DNA from: an uncultured Bartonella sp.
GTDB taxonomy: Bacteria > Pseudomonadota > Alphaproteobacteria > Rhizobiales > Rhizobiaceae
Length of the DNA: 64,000 nucleotides
Assembly (NCBI GenBank): GCA_946478235.1
Contig: CAMLBF010000004.1
Location: 186,001 to 250,000 of the forward strand
Direction of reading: 5' to 3'
The notes under the pieces are model-generated. The model saw only the letters and a list, made by a program, of their open reading frames with translations. It made no database searches and was not told the origin of the DNA. Position numbers and translations under genes: made by a program. The first letter of the stretch is position 1. Each line of letters begins with the position of its first letter. This document shows, piece by piece, positions 28,904 to 39,300 of the stretch.

Positions 28904-29335
28904 ATGGCTGCCAAACTCGGCGATATCGATAATGAAGAGCTTGATGTCAATCACGACATAAATGTTACACCATTTATCGATGTTATTCTTGTTCTTCTAA
29001 TAATTTTTATGGTGGCTGCACCTTTGGCAACGAGTGATATACCGGTGCAATTGCCTACATCTGCAACACCAGCGCAACCCAAGCCTGATAAACCGGTTTA
29101 TGTGACCTTACAAAAAGACCAATCTCTTTATGTGGGGGAAGATAAAATCTCAATGGATAGTCTGAAAGGTACACTTGATAGGCTGACTTCTGGTAACCAC
29201 GATACGAAAATTTTTATTCGTGGTGATGAGGGGGTTGAATATAGCGGAATTATGAAACTGCTTAATGAATTGCGTGCGTCTGGTTATGTCAAAATAGGTC
29301 TTGTAGGACTCGAAAAAACACCTGTTGCACAATAA
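28904..29335 (+). CDS. exbD: ExbD, TonB-system energy transducer subunit
   Basis: This 143-residue protein has the motif HDINVTPFIDVILVLLIIFMVAAPLA (~18-43): one membrane helix with the conserved Asp, then a periplasmic ExbD domain. It starts right after exbB. In many Rhizobiales tonB follows exbD, but here the next gene, 67 bp on, is fdhE. TonB must therefore be encoded elsewhere, or the locus has been rearranged. Confidence 0.94.
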   Translation: MAAKLGDIDNEELDVNHDINVTPFIDVILVLLIIFMVAAPLATSDIPVQLPTSATPAQPKPDKPVYVTLQKDQSLYVGEDKISMDSLKGTLDRLTSGNHDTKIFIRGDEGVEYSGIMKLLNELRASGYVKIGLVGLEKTPVAQ

Positions 29336-29402
29336 CATTGTGTTTTTATTCATGTAGTGTTGGATAAGCTCTATTTTCTGGTTATAGATAACCAGTATCT
29401 CA

Positions 29403-30335
29403 ATGGAGTTTATCTACGGCATGCCACGTAATAAAAAGTTTGAAGGTGATATGACCGAAGTCGGTCATATGCGTACACCACCATTTGTTAAGCTTCCTGA
29501 TATCAATATGTTATTTGAGGAGCGGAGCAAAAGATTCGGTGAATTAGCACCAACTAGCCCTGTTAAAGAATATATTGATTTTTTAGTTAATTTTACTGAA
29601 GCACAACAATTTATTTGTAATCGTTTTTCTGACAGTGACTTACCTGTTTTTGATCAGGAAAAAGCATCAAATTTTTCAATGCCTCCATTGGATAGACAAA
29701 CAATTATTGCCCAGCCAATTTTTGAAGAAATTATCAAAGAATTTTTGAATGAGCTTAGTCGACGGAAATTGACTGAAGCAAGTTTAATAGCTCTTGAAGA
29801 AGCGCGAGCAAATCGTTCATCTTGGCAAGATTGGGCTACAAATGTTGTAAGACAAACATTGCCGCAAGAGAGTCTTGCACAACATATCTATATAACTGGA
29901 GCGTTACAAATTATAATGACGCTTGCTTCAGCCAAACTTGAGGCAAAAAAGCTCAAGCCGTTAGATGGCAATCTATGTCCTGCATGTGGTGGCACGCATT
30001 CTAGTACTATTGTGGTTGGTTGGCCTTCTTCTGAAGGAATAAGATTTTGTTCCTGTCTTTATTGCGGTACACTGTGGCGTTATGTACGAATTAAATGCAC
30101 ATTTTGTGAGTCAACAGGTGGGATCACTTTTCGCGAAATAGACGGGGGACCAGGTACAATATTGGCTGAGACGTGCCAATCATGCCACCGATATTGTAAA
30201 CAAATGGATCATCAAAAAGACAGCCATTTTGATGTTTTTTCAGATGATATCGGTTCGCTGGCATTGGATCTTCTTATGCAAGAAGACGGTTCATTTAAAC
30301 GAGGTGCTTTTAACCCCTTCTTGATAGGTTATTAA
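29403..30335 (+). CDS. fdhE: Formate dehydrogenase accessory protein FdhE
   Basis: This protein of up to 310 residues has a helical N-terminal half and a C-terminal rubredoxin-like zinc/iron-binding region with four Cys pairs: CPACGG (~195), CSCLYC (~216), CTFCES (~235) and CQSCHRYC (~260). FdhE is needed for assembly of periplasm-facing, respiratory formate dehydrogenase. ATG 29403 is the longest start; ATG 29451, preceded by GAAGGTGAT, would give 294 residues and is plausible. It opens the fdhE-selA-selB run and lies 7 kb from its likely client, fdoGHI. Confidence 0.92.
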   Translation: MEFIYGMPRNKKFEGDMTEVGHMRTPPFVKLPDINMLFEERSKRFGELAPTSPVKEYIDFLVNFTEAQQFICNRFSDSDLPVFDQEKASNFSMPPLDRQTIIAQPIFEEIIKEFLNELSRRKLTEASLIALEEARANRSSWQDWATNVVRQTLPQESLAQHIYITGALQIIMTLASAKLEAKKLKPLDGNLCPACGGTHSSTIVVGWPSSEGIRFCSCLYCGTLWRYVRIKCTFCESTGGITFREIDGGPGTILAETCQSCHRYCKQMDHQKDSHFDVFSDDIGSLALDLLMQEDGSFKRGAFNPFLIGY

Positions 30336-30337
30336 CC

Positions 30338-31720
30338 GTGATAGATTTCTCCATACTTCCATCAGTCGATTCTATTTTACATGAAAAAGCTGCAAGTGAA
30401 GCTGAAGTTATATTTGGGCATAGTGCTACCATTGACGCGATACGGGCAACATTGGCAGATGAAAGAATACTATTAAAAACCGGTCATATTGCGCGTAGTG
30501 GAGAAACATTGGCAATGATCGCATTAGAGCGCTTGCGGTCTGACGCTATTTCATCATTACGTCCGGTATTTAATTTAACGGGAACGATATTACACACCAA
30601 TTTTGGGCGGGCACAACTTCCTGAAGCTTCAATTATGGCGGCAACCAACGCTATGCGAAATGCAGTTTCGCTTGAATATGACTTAGAAATTGGAGAACGC
30701 GGAGAACGAGACGATCATCTTCGTGCTTTGATTTGCGAGTTGACCGGTGCTGAAGATGCAACTTTAGTCAATAATAATGCTGCGGCAGTTCTTCTCGTGT
30801 TAAACACCCTTGGTGGTAGTGGTAGGTCCAGCGTAATTTCTCGTGGTGAGCTAATTGAGATTGGGGGTGCTTTCCGTATGCCCGATATTATGGAAGCCGC
30901 TGGCTGCCGATTGGTTGAAGTTGGCACTACAAATCGCACCCATTTAAAGGATTATGAAAAAGCGATCGATGATGAAACCGCTTTATTGTTGAAAGTTCAT
31001 ACTTCAAATTATCGAATAGAAGGTTTCACTAGTTCTGTTACGACCCATGAATTATCTGATCTTGCTCATAGAAATGGTGTGTTGTTGGTTGAAGATTTAG
31101 GCTCAGGTACATTATTGAATTTGGAAAATTACGGACTACCACATGAGCCGACCGTACAGGAGGTTATTAAAGCGGGGGCTGATATAGTAACATTCTCAGG
31201 AGATAAGTTGCTGGGTGGTGTGCAAGCTGGTTTTATCATCGGTAATGCTGATATCATTTCGTCTATCAACCGGAATCCAATGAAACGCAGTTTACGTGTT
31301 GATAAAATAAGGCTCGCTGCGTTGGATGCTGTATTAAGGTTGTATCGAAATGAAGAAAAGCGCAACCAGACAATACCGACGTTATATTACCTATCCCGTA
31401 CACAAAGTGATATTGCACAACAGGCTGCGGATTTATGTAGCAAAATCAATCGTATTTTTGCACCTGATTACCATGTGGAGATTTGTCCTTGTGTTAGTCA
31501 GGTTGGTTCAGGAGCAGTACCAGCAGAAACATTGCCAAGTTATGGTATAGCAATAAGTTCGGTTAATCCTTCGATATCACTAACAGCACTTGCTTATCAG
31601 CTACGGCAGCTTCCTAAACCAGTGATCGGACGTATCCATGGAAATCGCTTAGTCTTTGATCTTCGGTGCCTTACTGAAAACGATGACTTTATTCATAATC
31701 TTGATAGACTTTCATTATGA
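30338..31720 (+). CDS. selA: L-seryl-tRNA(Sec) selenium transferase SelA
   Basis: This 460-residue PLP enzyme has an N-terminal tRNA-contact domain, an NLTGTILHTNFGRA motif (~82-95), and the cofactor lysine in FSGDKLLGGVQAG (Lys290; Lys295 in E. coli). It converts Ser-tRNA(Sec) to Sec-tRNA(Sec) with selenophosphate. The start is GTG at 30338, 2 bp after the fdhE stop, and its stop overlaps the selB start by ATGA. The operon layout and motifs make the call firm. Confidence 0.96.
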   Translation: MIDFSILPSVDSILHEKAASEAEVIFGHSATIDAIRATLADERILLKTGHIARSGETLAMIALERLRSDAISSLRPVFNLTGTILHTNFGRAQLPEASIMAATNAMRNAVSLEYDLEIGERGERDDHLRALICELTGAEDATLVNNNAAAVLLVLNTLGGSGRSSVISRGELIEIGGAFRMPDIMEAAGCRLVEVGTTNRTHLKDYEKAIDDETALLLKVHTSNYRIEGFTSSVTTHELSDLAHRNGVLLVEDLGSGTLLNLENYGLPHEPTVQEVIKAGADIVTFSGDKLLGGVQAGFIIGNADIISSINRNPMKRSLRVDKIRLAALDAVLRLYRNEEKRNQTIPTLYYLSRTQSDIAQQAADLCSKINRIFAPDYHVEICPCVSQVGSGAVPAETLPSYGIAISSVNPSISLTALAYQLRQLPKPVIGRIHGNRLVFDLRCLTENDDFIHNLDRLSL

Positions 31721-33645
31721 TTATAGGAACAGCTGGACATATTGATCACGGCAAGACAACTCTCGTCAGAGTATTGACGGGGGTGGATACCGATCGATTA
31801 CCTCAGGAAAAGCAACGCGGTATCACGATAGAATTGGGGTTTGCCTACCAAACATTAAAAAATGGTCAGCGAATAGGCTTTGTTGATGTGCCGGGCCATG
31901 AGAAACTTATTCATACCATGCTTACGGGCGTTGGTAGCATTGATTATGTTATGCTGGTTGTCGCCGCTGATGATGGAATTATGCCGCAAACGAGAGAACA
32001 TCTTGATATCTTGAAGTTGCTCAATGTTCGTCATGGCTTGGTCGTTATTACGCGTATTGATCTCGTTGATAATGACCGTCTCAACGCATTAGAAGATGAG
32101 TTAAAATATTTTCTAAAAGGTTCCTTTTTGGAAAATGCTCCAATATATCGTGTTTCCGGTTTAACTGGAGAAGGTATTTCAGCGTTAAAAGATGAAATTG
32201 AACATGCTGCTGAAACTTCCGAAAAACGTGTTTCAAATGGTCGTTTTCGTCATGCAATAGATCGAAGTTTTATAATTGCGGGTGCAGGAACCGTCGTGAC
32301 TGGCACAGTCATGTCAGGAAAAGCTGCAAAAAATACAGTTATGACTGTTGCTCCCAACCATTTAACAATGCGATTGCGCACAATTCATGTGCAGGATGAA
32401 GATGCTCAAGTGGCACATACCGGTGATCGCGCTGCGTTAAATATTGTTGGTGATGGCATAGGCAAAGATACCATCAAGCGTGGTATGATGGTTATCGATC
32501 CTTTTTTGGATAAGCCTACGCAACGCTTTGACGTTGAGCTCTCTGTGTTGTCGAGTGAGATTAAACCTCTTAAACAGTGGTTTCCAGTTCACTTTCATCA
32601 TGGTTCTCAAGAAACCAATGCTAGGCTTGTATTTCTTACGCAAGAAGTCATGAAAGCTGGTGATAAAGCATTTGTGCAGATAGTTTCTGATAAACCAATT
32701 ATAGCTGTCACAGGTGATCATTTTATAATTCGTGATACTTCTGCTAGTCGAACAATTGGTGGCGGAATTATTATTGACCCACAAGCACCAGAGCGACATC
32801 GAAGAAGTGCTGAGCGATTGAAATTTCTGCAGGCAATGCAGAAGAGAGATCATCATTCGGCACTATCGGATCTATTAGATATTCCGCCCTATGGGATTGA
32901 TTGGTTGTCTTTTTGTCGGGCGCGAAATCTTACTGAAAAAGAGGCTGAAACTCTTCTTAGAGAGGGAAATTTTTCCGTTTTACATAATGGGAAAAACCAT
33001 TTCGTAATGCGATTGGCAGAGCAACAACGTTTGCAGAAATCAGTTATCGAATATTTGGAGAAATTTCATTTATCAGATCCAGATCTTTATGGGGTAGGTC
33101 TAGAAAAACTTAGACGTGACATTGCACCTGATATTCGCGCACCATATTTTCGTGACCTGTTACAGTATGAAATTAATGCTGGACTGTTAAAAATCAGAGG
33201 TGCATGGGTTGGATTAGCAGCACATGAAGCTAAGCTCTCTGATGCTGATGAGAAGATTTGGCAGCTCGCCTATGAAAATTTGATTGGCGAAGAACGATTT
33301 CGTCCACCCCGTACACGTGATTTTGCGAATAAATTTTCGATCGATGAAGGATATATGCGCCAAATCTTGAAGTCTTCAGCAAGGATGGGGCGGGTGTACG
33401 AGGTTGCACAGGATTATTTTTTCCCTCGTGAAGTTTTAGCCGAAGTTATAGATGTTATGAAAAAAATAGCTTCGACCAAAACAAATGGTGAATTCGTAGC
33501 AGCTGACTTACGCGATCATCTGGATAATGGACGAAAAGTTGCAATTTTGATGTTGGAATTTTTTGATCGCCATGGTGTTACAATTCGTAAAGGGGACATA
33601 CGCCGTCTTAATCCCCACAGACTTGATTTGTTTAGTGATAGTTAA
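31717..33645 (+). CDS. selB: Selenocysteine-specific elongation factor SelB
   Basis: This 642-residue protein has an EF-Tu-like GTPase domain: G1 GTAGHIDHGKTTL (4-16), EKQRGITIELGF switch I, DVPGHEKLIH switch II (~57), and a variant G4 ITRID in which Thr-Arg replaces the usual Asn/Thr-Lys. Two beta-barrel domains follow, then C-terminal winged helices (~390-642) that bind the SECIS hairpin. It delivers Sec-tRNA(Sec) to UGA codons. It overlaps selA by 4 bp and is followed 37 bp later by the tRNA-Sec gene. Confidence 0.95.
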   Translation: MIIGTAGHIDHGKTTLVRVLTGVDTDRLPQEKQRGITIELGFAYQTLKNGQRIGFVDVPGHEKLIHTMLTGVGSIDYVMLVVAADDGIMPQTREHLDILKLLNVRHGLVVITRIDLVDNDRLNALEDELKYFLKGSFLENAPIYRVSGLTGEGISALKDEIEHAAETSEKRVSNGRFRHAIDRSFIIAGAGTVVTGTVMSGKAAKNTVMTVAPNHLTMRLRTIHVQDEDAQVAHTGDRAALNIVGDGIGKDTIKRGMMVIDPFLDKPTQRFDVELSVLSSEIKPLKQWFPVHFHHGSQETNARLVFLTQEVMKAGDKAFVQIVSDKPIIAVTGDHFIIRDTSASRTIGGGIIIDPQAPERHRRSAERLKFLQAMQKRDHHSALSDLLDIPPYGIDWLSFCRARNLTEKEAETLLREGNFSVLHNGKNHFVMRLAEQQRLQKSVIEYLEKFHLSDPDLYGVGLEKLRRDIAPDIRAPYFRDLLQYEINAGLLKIRGAWVGLAAHEAKLSDADEKIWQLAYENLIGEERFRPPRTRDFANKFSIDEGYMRQILKSSARMGRVYEVAQDYFFPREVLAEVIDVMKKIASTKTNGEFVAADLRDHLDNGRKVAILMLEFFDRHGVTIRKGDIRRLNPHRLDLFSDS

Positions 33646-33682
33646 GCTTGCAGTTTTCTATTAAAAGTCTCATAAGAAAATT

Positions 33683-33778
33683 GGAAGGGCTATTCATCCG
33701 GTGATGAATGCGGCCTTCAAAGCCGTAAGGGGCCGTGAGACGGTCTTTCATGGGTTCGACTCCCATGCTCTTCCGCCA
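33683..33778 (+). tRNA. selC: tRNA-Sec (anticodon TCA)
   Basis: The 96-nt sequence has all the marks of bacterial tRNA-Sec. The acceptor stem is 8 bp (GGAAGGGC / GCTCTTCC, one G-U). The D-stem is 6 bp (TTCATC / GATGAA) closed by a 4-nt loop. The anticodon TCA is at 33717-33719. A long variable arm (~GGCCG...CGGTC) is followed by a T-arm with GTTCGACTCC, discriminator G and an encoded CCA (33776-33778). A TTGCAG-N17-CATAAG match at 33648-33676 could be its own promoter; otherwise it is read through from selB. Confidence 0.97.
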
Positions 33779-33870
33779 GTCGATCATTTTTGTGATGCTT
33801 ATTTCCCGACTATTCGTAATATATTATCTGAAAACAATTCTAAACGTATAGTCTACGAACACATTACCAT

Positions 33871-33894
33871 AAAAAAACGGGCTTTCGCCCGTTC
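33871..33894 (-). terminator. Rho-independent terminator of the DUF4167 gene
   Basis: The stem AACGGGC / GCCCGTT with loop TTTC is followed, on the minus strand, by seven T. It lies about 40 bp after the DUF4167 stop. Confidence 0.85.
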
Positions 33895-33931
33895 AAAATC
33901 AATCTCTTACATAGAACAAAAACAACGAAAC

Positions 33932-34600
33932 TTAAGCTTCTTCCTCAGCAGTTTTTTCTATCTTTGGCTTTACTGTTCGGCGCCGACGAGGCTTTTTTTC
34001 TGTCGCGTCTGCTGAATGTTCATCATCTGTTTGGTGATTTTCAGTTATTGCTTCCTCGGCTGAATTATTTGCTTCATCTGTTTCACTATTATCAGCTTCT
34101 GCAGCATTAGTATTTGTATTTGATGTCATACGACGACGAGGTACGCGACGCGCCCGTCTTGGCTCACGTGGTTCCTCTGAGGTCACACCATTATCAACAA
34201 GCGCGATTTCTGCTGGTACACCATCAATCTCGGGTTGTGGTCCGTTACCATTGATGTCTTGTTCATCATTTGGTTCCGACATTTCAATAGCAGAATTTTC
34301 ATCATCTTCATCAGTAAACTCATCACGTTGGACAGGTTGAGGCATTTGTGCCTGTGCAGCCAAAATGATGCGTACATAATGTTCAGCATGTTGAAGATAG
34401 TTTTCAGCCATAACACGGTCACCAGAGGCCTGAGCATCACGTGCTAAAGCGGTATATTTATCGGCTATATGTTGTGCGTTGCCACGAATTTTGACCTCTG
34501 GACCATTGCTTTCATAATTACGGGAAAGTGGATTGGGGCCGCGACGATTGTTATTATTGTTATTACGTCCGCGAATGCGCCTATTTTGTTGTGGCCTCAT
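33932..34600 (-). CDS. DUF4167 domain protein
   Basis: From ATG 34600 the protein has 222 residues. The DUF4167 core (residues 1-80) begins MRPQQNRRIRGRNNNNNN and contains SNGPEVKIRGNAQHIADKYTALARDAQASGD. An acidic low-complexity middle and an Arg/Lys-rich C-terminus (PRRRRTVKPK) follow. It looks like a disordered, nucleic-acid-binding protein; function unknown. In many Rhizobiales it lies between prmC and clpB, but here it sits between selC and selD with clpB 24 kb away. The frame extends upstream, but those residues are not family-like. Confidence 0.85.
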   Translation of the reverse strand: MRPQQNRRIRGRNNNNNNRRGPNPLSRNYESNGPEVKIRGNAQHIADKYTALARDAQASGDRVMAENYLQHAEHYVRIILAAQAQMPQPVQRDEFTDEDDENSAIEMSEPNDEQDINGNGPQPEIDGVPAEIALVDNGVTSEEPREPRRARRVPRRRMTSNTNTNAAEADNSETDEANNSAEEAITENHQTDDEHSADATEKKPRRRRTVKPKIEKTAEEEA

Positions 34601-35009
34601 AATATTCTCTTTTGGATATGTTGTTTTGTTATGTTTAATGAATATCCGGTTTATTTCCAGATAAAGGATAAGCCGGCCCGCAACGCCGTTATCCAACTTT
34701 TGATCATGCCTGTTGATATCCCATCAAGCTCAAATCAATTTTTTTGAAAATCGTAACAGTAGACGGAAAGGGTATAAAACCAATGCTCCGTAGAAAACCT
34801 ACCGACGCCGCTGAATCTAAACATGTTCGCTTGAAATGCCAAGCTTTTTTTTAAAAAAAAGCATTATAAATTCAAGAAAAAACATATTTTTTAAAAAATA
34901 CGATCATATGGGCATTTTTGTTGTATTCGGGCAGATTGGTCATCTGATTATCTGCCCAGTTCAACATTAAAACAAAACTACATAGTTTGCTGGTATGATA
35001 AAAACCGAA
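34601..35009. other. 409-bp region between DUF4167 and selD
   Basis: No gene is supported. It holds the DUF4167 promoter region on the minus strand and the selD 3' flank. Three symmetric elements stand out: two spacer-free A/T palindromes (34843-34862 and 34885-34900) and a larger inverted repeat, GGGCAGAT / ATCTGCCC (34929-34936 with 34950-34957). The last may be the selD terminator or a processing hairpin, though it lacks a T-run on the minus strand. Confidence 0.5.
34843..34862. repeat. Perfect 20-bp A/T palindrome
   Basis: GCTTTTTTTTAAAAAAAAGC is self-complementary with no loop. A second palindrome of the same style, TATTTTTTAAAAAATA, lies at 34885-34900. Either could extrude as a cruciform or act as a weak terminator or curved-DNA element. 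Confidence 0.4.
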
Positions 35010-36053
35010 TCAGTCTTCAACAATAACTTTAGGTTTCCCTTGTCTAACTTCTCCAATAATGGTCGATAACGGATAGCCATTTTCTCTAGCATATTGAACT
35101 ATATCTTTCGCATCTTCAGGAATAACAGAAAGAAGCAAGCCACCTGACGTTTGAGGATCCGTTAAAAGATTACGTTTATAATCAGGAAAATTGTTAGGTA
35201 GAACAATATGTTTACCGTAACTATCCCAATTTCTATGTGATGCGCCTGTAAAATAACCTTCTTTTGCAAGTGTTTCGGCATTCTTTAGAAATGGTAGCTT
35301 TGAGTAGTGGATAACAATTTCCGAGTTTGATCCTTGAGCCATTTCAAGCCCGTGGCCAAGAATACCAAATCCAGTGACATCTGTCATAGCATGTACATTA
35401 TCATTATTTCCAAAATCTGTGCCGATCTTATTAAGAAGCGTCATTGACGAAACCATTTCCTGATAGGCAGCGGGTGAAAGCTTATCTTTCTTAAAAGCAT
35501 GGGAATAAACACCTATGCCAAGTCCTTTAAGCAGTATCAATTTGTCACCGTTACGTGCTTTGGCATTCAAGCGAATCTGTTGCTTTTTGCATATACCTAT
35601 GACTGCAAGTCCATAAACAGGTTCAGGATTATCAATGGAGTGCCCACCTGCTACAGCGATGCCAGCTTCCGCAGCCTTTTCTCTACCACCTTTCAAAATT
35701 TCACCAACAATGGCAGGGTCGATTTTATCTATAGGTATACCAAGTATCGCGAGTGCCATAATCGGTTTCCCGCCCATGGCATAAATATCTGAAATGGCAT
35801 TTGTCGCGGCTATACGTCCAAAAGTGTTTGGGTCATCTACCATGGGCATAAAAAAATCGGTTGTTGCAATAACACACGTATCATTGTCCAGTTCATAAAC
35901 TGCAGCATCATCACTCGTTTCAGTGCCCACTAATAAATGCTCGAATGGGCCGAAATCTGGCTGGTTTTTGAGCATTTTTTGTAAAACGGAGGGTGCTAGT
36001 TTGCAACCGCATCCCCCACCGTGAGCAAGACTTGTCAACCGGAAGGGTGTCAT
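35010..36053 (-). CDS. selD: Selenide, water dikinase (selenophosphate synthetase) SelD
   Basis: This 347-residue protein opens with HGGGCGCK, where Cys15 and Lys18 correspond to catalytic Cys17 and Lys20 of E. coli SelD. It is therefore the cysteine form, not itself a selenoprotein. AIRS-like ATP-binding motifs follow: [11 protein letters not shown] (~52), [22 protein letters not shown] and [10 protein letters not shown]. It makes selenophosphate from selenide and ATP for SelA. An AAAGGAAA ribosome-binding site precedes the ATG. It is divergent from the formate dehydrogenase genes across a 310-bp region. Confidence 0.95.
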   Translation of the reverse strand: MTPFRLTSLAHGGGCGCKLAPSVLQKMLKNQPDFGPFEHLLVGTETSDDAAVYELDNDTCVIATTDFFMPMVDDPNTFGRIAATNAISDIYAMGGKPIMALAILGIPIDKIDPAIVGEILKGGREKAAEAGIAVAGGHSIDNPEPVYGLAVIGICKKQQIRLNAKARNGDKLILLKGLGIGVYSHAFKKDKLSPAAYQEMVSSMTLLNKIGTDFGNNDNVHAMTDVTGFGILGHGLEMAQGSNSEIVIHYSKLPFLKNAETLAKEGYFTGASHRNWDSYGKHIVLPNNFPDYKRNLLTDPQTSGGLLLSVIPEDAKDIVQYARENGYPLSTIIGEVRQGKPKVIVED

Positions 36054-36363
36054 CAGAATTTCCTTTAGTTGTTATTCAAATAATTTTACTAATATTAGAC
36101 GACTTTATTAGTCATCAAATTGTGACCACAAATAATGCAAGATTCACCCTCTAGGGGATTGCTTTATGTTGATTTGCAATACATAACGCCCACGATCGCA
36201 GAAATTTATGATCAAATCAACAGGCTGCACTAAATAATAAAGCGTAGCTTGGCTGTCATTGCAGACAGATATGTTGTAAAATGAGATATGATGTTTTGAT
36301 AAATAGCTGATGACGAAAACTATTTTCAAACCGCATAATCATGAAATATTAGAGGAATGCTTT
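36054..36363. other. 310-bp divergent regulatory region between selD and fdoG
   Basis: Promoters for both directions must lie here. Visible symmetric elements are ACTAATA (36088-36094) with TATTAGT (36106-36112) and the near-palindrome TTGTGACCACAA (36120-36131). I see no clear FNR/FixK box (TTGAT-N4-ATCAA). No gene is supported. Confidence 0.5.
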
Positions 36364-39300
36364 ATGAATATCGAGATCTCGCGTCGTACCTTTCTGAAGG
36401 GTGCCGGAGCGGGTTTAGGCGTAACAGCGTTGGGAGCGCTTGGTTTTGGTTCGGCTGAGGCAGCTGTTGCTTCGGCAATAAAACCATTCAAGCTTGCATC
36501 CACAATTCAAACGCGACAAACCTGTACCTATTGTTCCGTTGCATGCGGTATTATCCTTTATTCAAAAGGAAAACTTGAAGACGGTAGTGCTAAAGTTGTT
36601 CATGTCGAAGGGGACGTTGATCACCCGACCAATCATGGTACTTTGTGTCCGAAGGGCGCAGCACTACTTGATACAATCCACGCGAAAACACGGTTAACCA
36701 AACCAAAGGTTCGTAGACCAGGTTCAGATCATTTCCAAGAAACGACGTGGGATGAAGCACTCGATAAGATTGCTCGGTACATGAAAGATGATCGCGATGC
36801 CAATTTCATCCAAAAAAATGAAAAGGGGCAAACCGTTAATCGTTGGTTAACGACAGGATTTCTTGCTGCATCTGCCGCAACAAATGAAACCGCTTTTGCA
36901 ACGTACAAGGTTGTGCGTTCAAGCGGTATGTTGATATTCGACAACCAAGCGCGTGTCTGACACGGCCCTACGGTGTCCAGTCTGGGCCCAACATTTGGTC
37001 GTGGTGCAATGACAAACCCTTGGACAGATATCCGTGCAACGGATCTGGCCATTATTATGGGTGGGAATGCAGCAGAAGCGCATCCTTGCGGTTTTAAATG
37101 GGTAACACATGCTAAAGAGCATCGTGGTGCAAAGCTGATTGTTGTTGATCCTCGGTTTACGAGATCGGCATCAGTAGCGGATTTTTATGCACCAATTCGT
37201 CAAGGTTCTGATATTGCGTTTTTATCTGGCGTTATCAATTACTGTATTAGCCATGACAAGGTACAATTTGACTATGTAAAACACTTTACCAATGCTGGTT
37301 TGATCGTCAATGAAGGCTTTGAGTTCAAAGATGGTTTATTTACCGGTTATGATGAAGCAAAACGCGATTATGATCGTTCAACATGGACTTACCAAATTGG
37401 TGAGGACGGCTATGCTTTGTCTGACGAAACATTGCAGCATCCACGTTGTGTATGGCAGCTTTTGAAAAAACATGTATCGGTTTACACGCCAGAGCTTGTT
37501 GAAAAAATCTGTGGTACACCAAAGGAGAAATTCCTTAAAATATGCGAGATGATTGCGGAGTGTTCCAGTCCTACCAAGAATATGACATCAATGTATGCTC
37601 TAGGTTGGACACAGCACTCTAAAGGCGCTCAAAATATTCGTACTATGTGTATGCTACAGCTCATTTTGGGTAATGTCGGTGTGCGTGGAGGCGGTATCAA
37701 TGCGCTCCGTGGACACTCAAACATTCAGGGGCTTACAGATATCGGTTTGATGTCTAATCTTGTGCCTGGTTACATGAATATTCCGATGGAAAATGAGACA
37801 GATCTGAATACTTATCTGTCAAGTCGCAAATTTAAACCAATGCGACCTAATCAGGTTAGTTATTGGCAAAATTACGATAAATTCTTCATCTCATTCATGA
37901 AATCGATGTGGGGTAAGGCTGCGACTAAAGAAAATGATTTCGCTTACGATTATCTACCAAAGCTAGACATAGCAAATTACGACATTTTAAAAGCCATTGA
38001 TTTGATGGATCATAATAAGATGACAGGGTATTTCTGTCAGGGCTTCAATCCAGTTTTGGCGTTTCCAAATCGTAAAAAAGTCCAACGTGGCTTAGGAAAG
38101 CTGAAATATCTGGTTGTTATGGATCCTTTGGAGACAGAAACAGCTCATTTCTGGGAAAATCATGGCGATTTTAATGATGTAGATCCATCAACAATTCAAA
38201 CTGAAGTTTTCCAACTGCCAACGAGCTGTTTTGCTGAAGATGAAGGCGCAGTTGTTAATTCTGGTAGATGGTTGCAATGGCACTGGGCGGGTCAAAATCC
38301 GCCGGGTGAAGCAAAACATGACACATGGATTATGGCTCAAATTTGGTTGAGATTGAAGAGGCTATACGAGAAAGAAGGTGGCGTATTCCCTGATCCTATT
38401 GTGAACTTGCATTGGCCATATGAGGATGAAAACGAACCTGAGCCTGATGAGCTTGCAAAAGAAATGAACGGTTATGTGCTTGAGGATGTATATGATCTAA
38501 AAGACCCAACCAAGAAAATTCTTGAAAAAGGTAAGCAGATTTCAGGGTTTGCAGCTTTGCGGAATGACGGCACTACAGCCGCTGGTTGCTGGATCTATGC
38601 AGGTAGCTTTACGGAAGAAGGCAATATCATGGCACGGCGAGATAACACCGACTATGATGAAAGTGGTCTTTATCCTAAATGGACGTTTGCATGGCCTGCA
38701 AATCGCCGTATTCTTTATAACCGTGCGTCAGCAGATCTTGATGGTAAAGCATGGGACGCAAATCGTAAGATTATCGAGTGGGATGGAACTAAGTGGACAG
38801 GTTTTGATATTCCAGACATTCCGCCGGCTTCAAAACCACGTGATGTTGGTCCGTTTATTATGAATGCTGAAGGAACAGGAAGACTCTTCTCTTTGGCAGG
38901 ACTTCGTGATGGGCCGTTCCCAACCCATTATGAGCCATTTGAATCGCCAATCGTTAATCCGATTGCGCCTCATATACGGGGCAATCCAGTTGCACGAATT
39001 TTTGCGGAAGATCTTGCCCAGTTAGGGAATAGTGATGAATATCCTTATGCTGCGACATCATATCGACTAACTGAGCACTTCCATTATTGGACGAAAAACA
39101 ACCGGATTAATGCAGCATTGCAGCCGCAGTTTTTTGTTGAAATATCGGAAGAGTTAGCTGCTGAAAAAGGTGTCGTGAAAGGTGATTGGGTGAAAGTTTG
39201 GAATAAGCGTGGTCTGGTTTATGCCAAAGCGCTTGTTACAAAGCGCATTCGTCCGTTAATCTGTGATGGAAAACCGGTTCATGTGATTGGAATTCCATTG

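Noticed and set aside
32437-32856. 139-codon minus-strand frame inside selB
   Set aside because: Antisense to a well-conserved elongation factor domain, no independent support.
33648-33676. Independent promoter for selC (TTGCAG-N17-CATAAG)
   Set aside because: A modest match that would place the start at or next to the mature tRNA 5' end; read-through from selB is equally likely, so it is mentioned only in the tRNA entry.
36310-36960. Truncated formate dehydrogenase gene ending at TGA
   Set aside because: The TGA is a selenocysteine codon; the frame continues to 39462, and the true start is the Tat-signal ATG at 36364.
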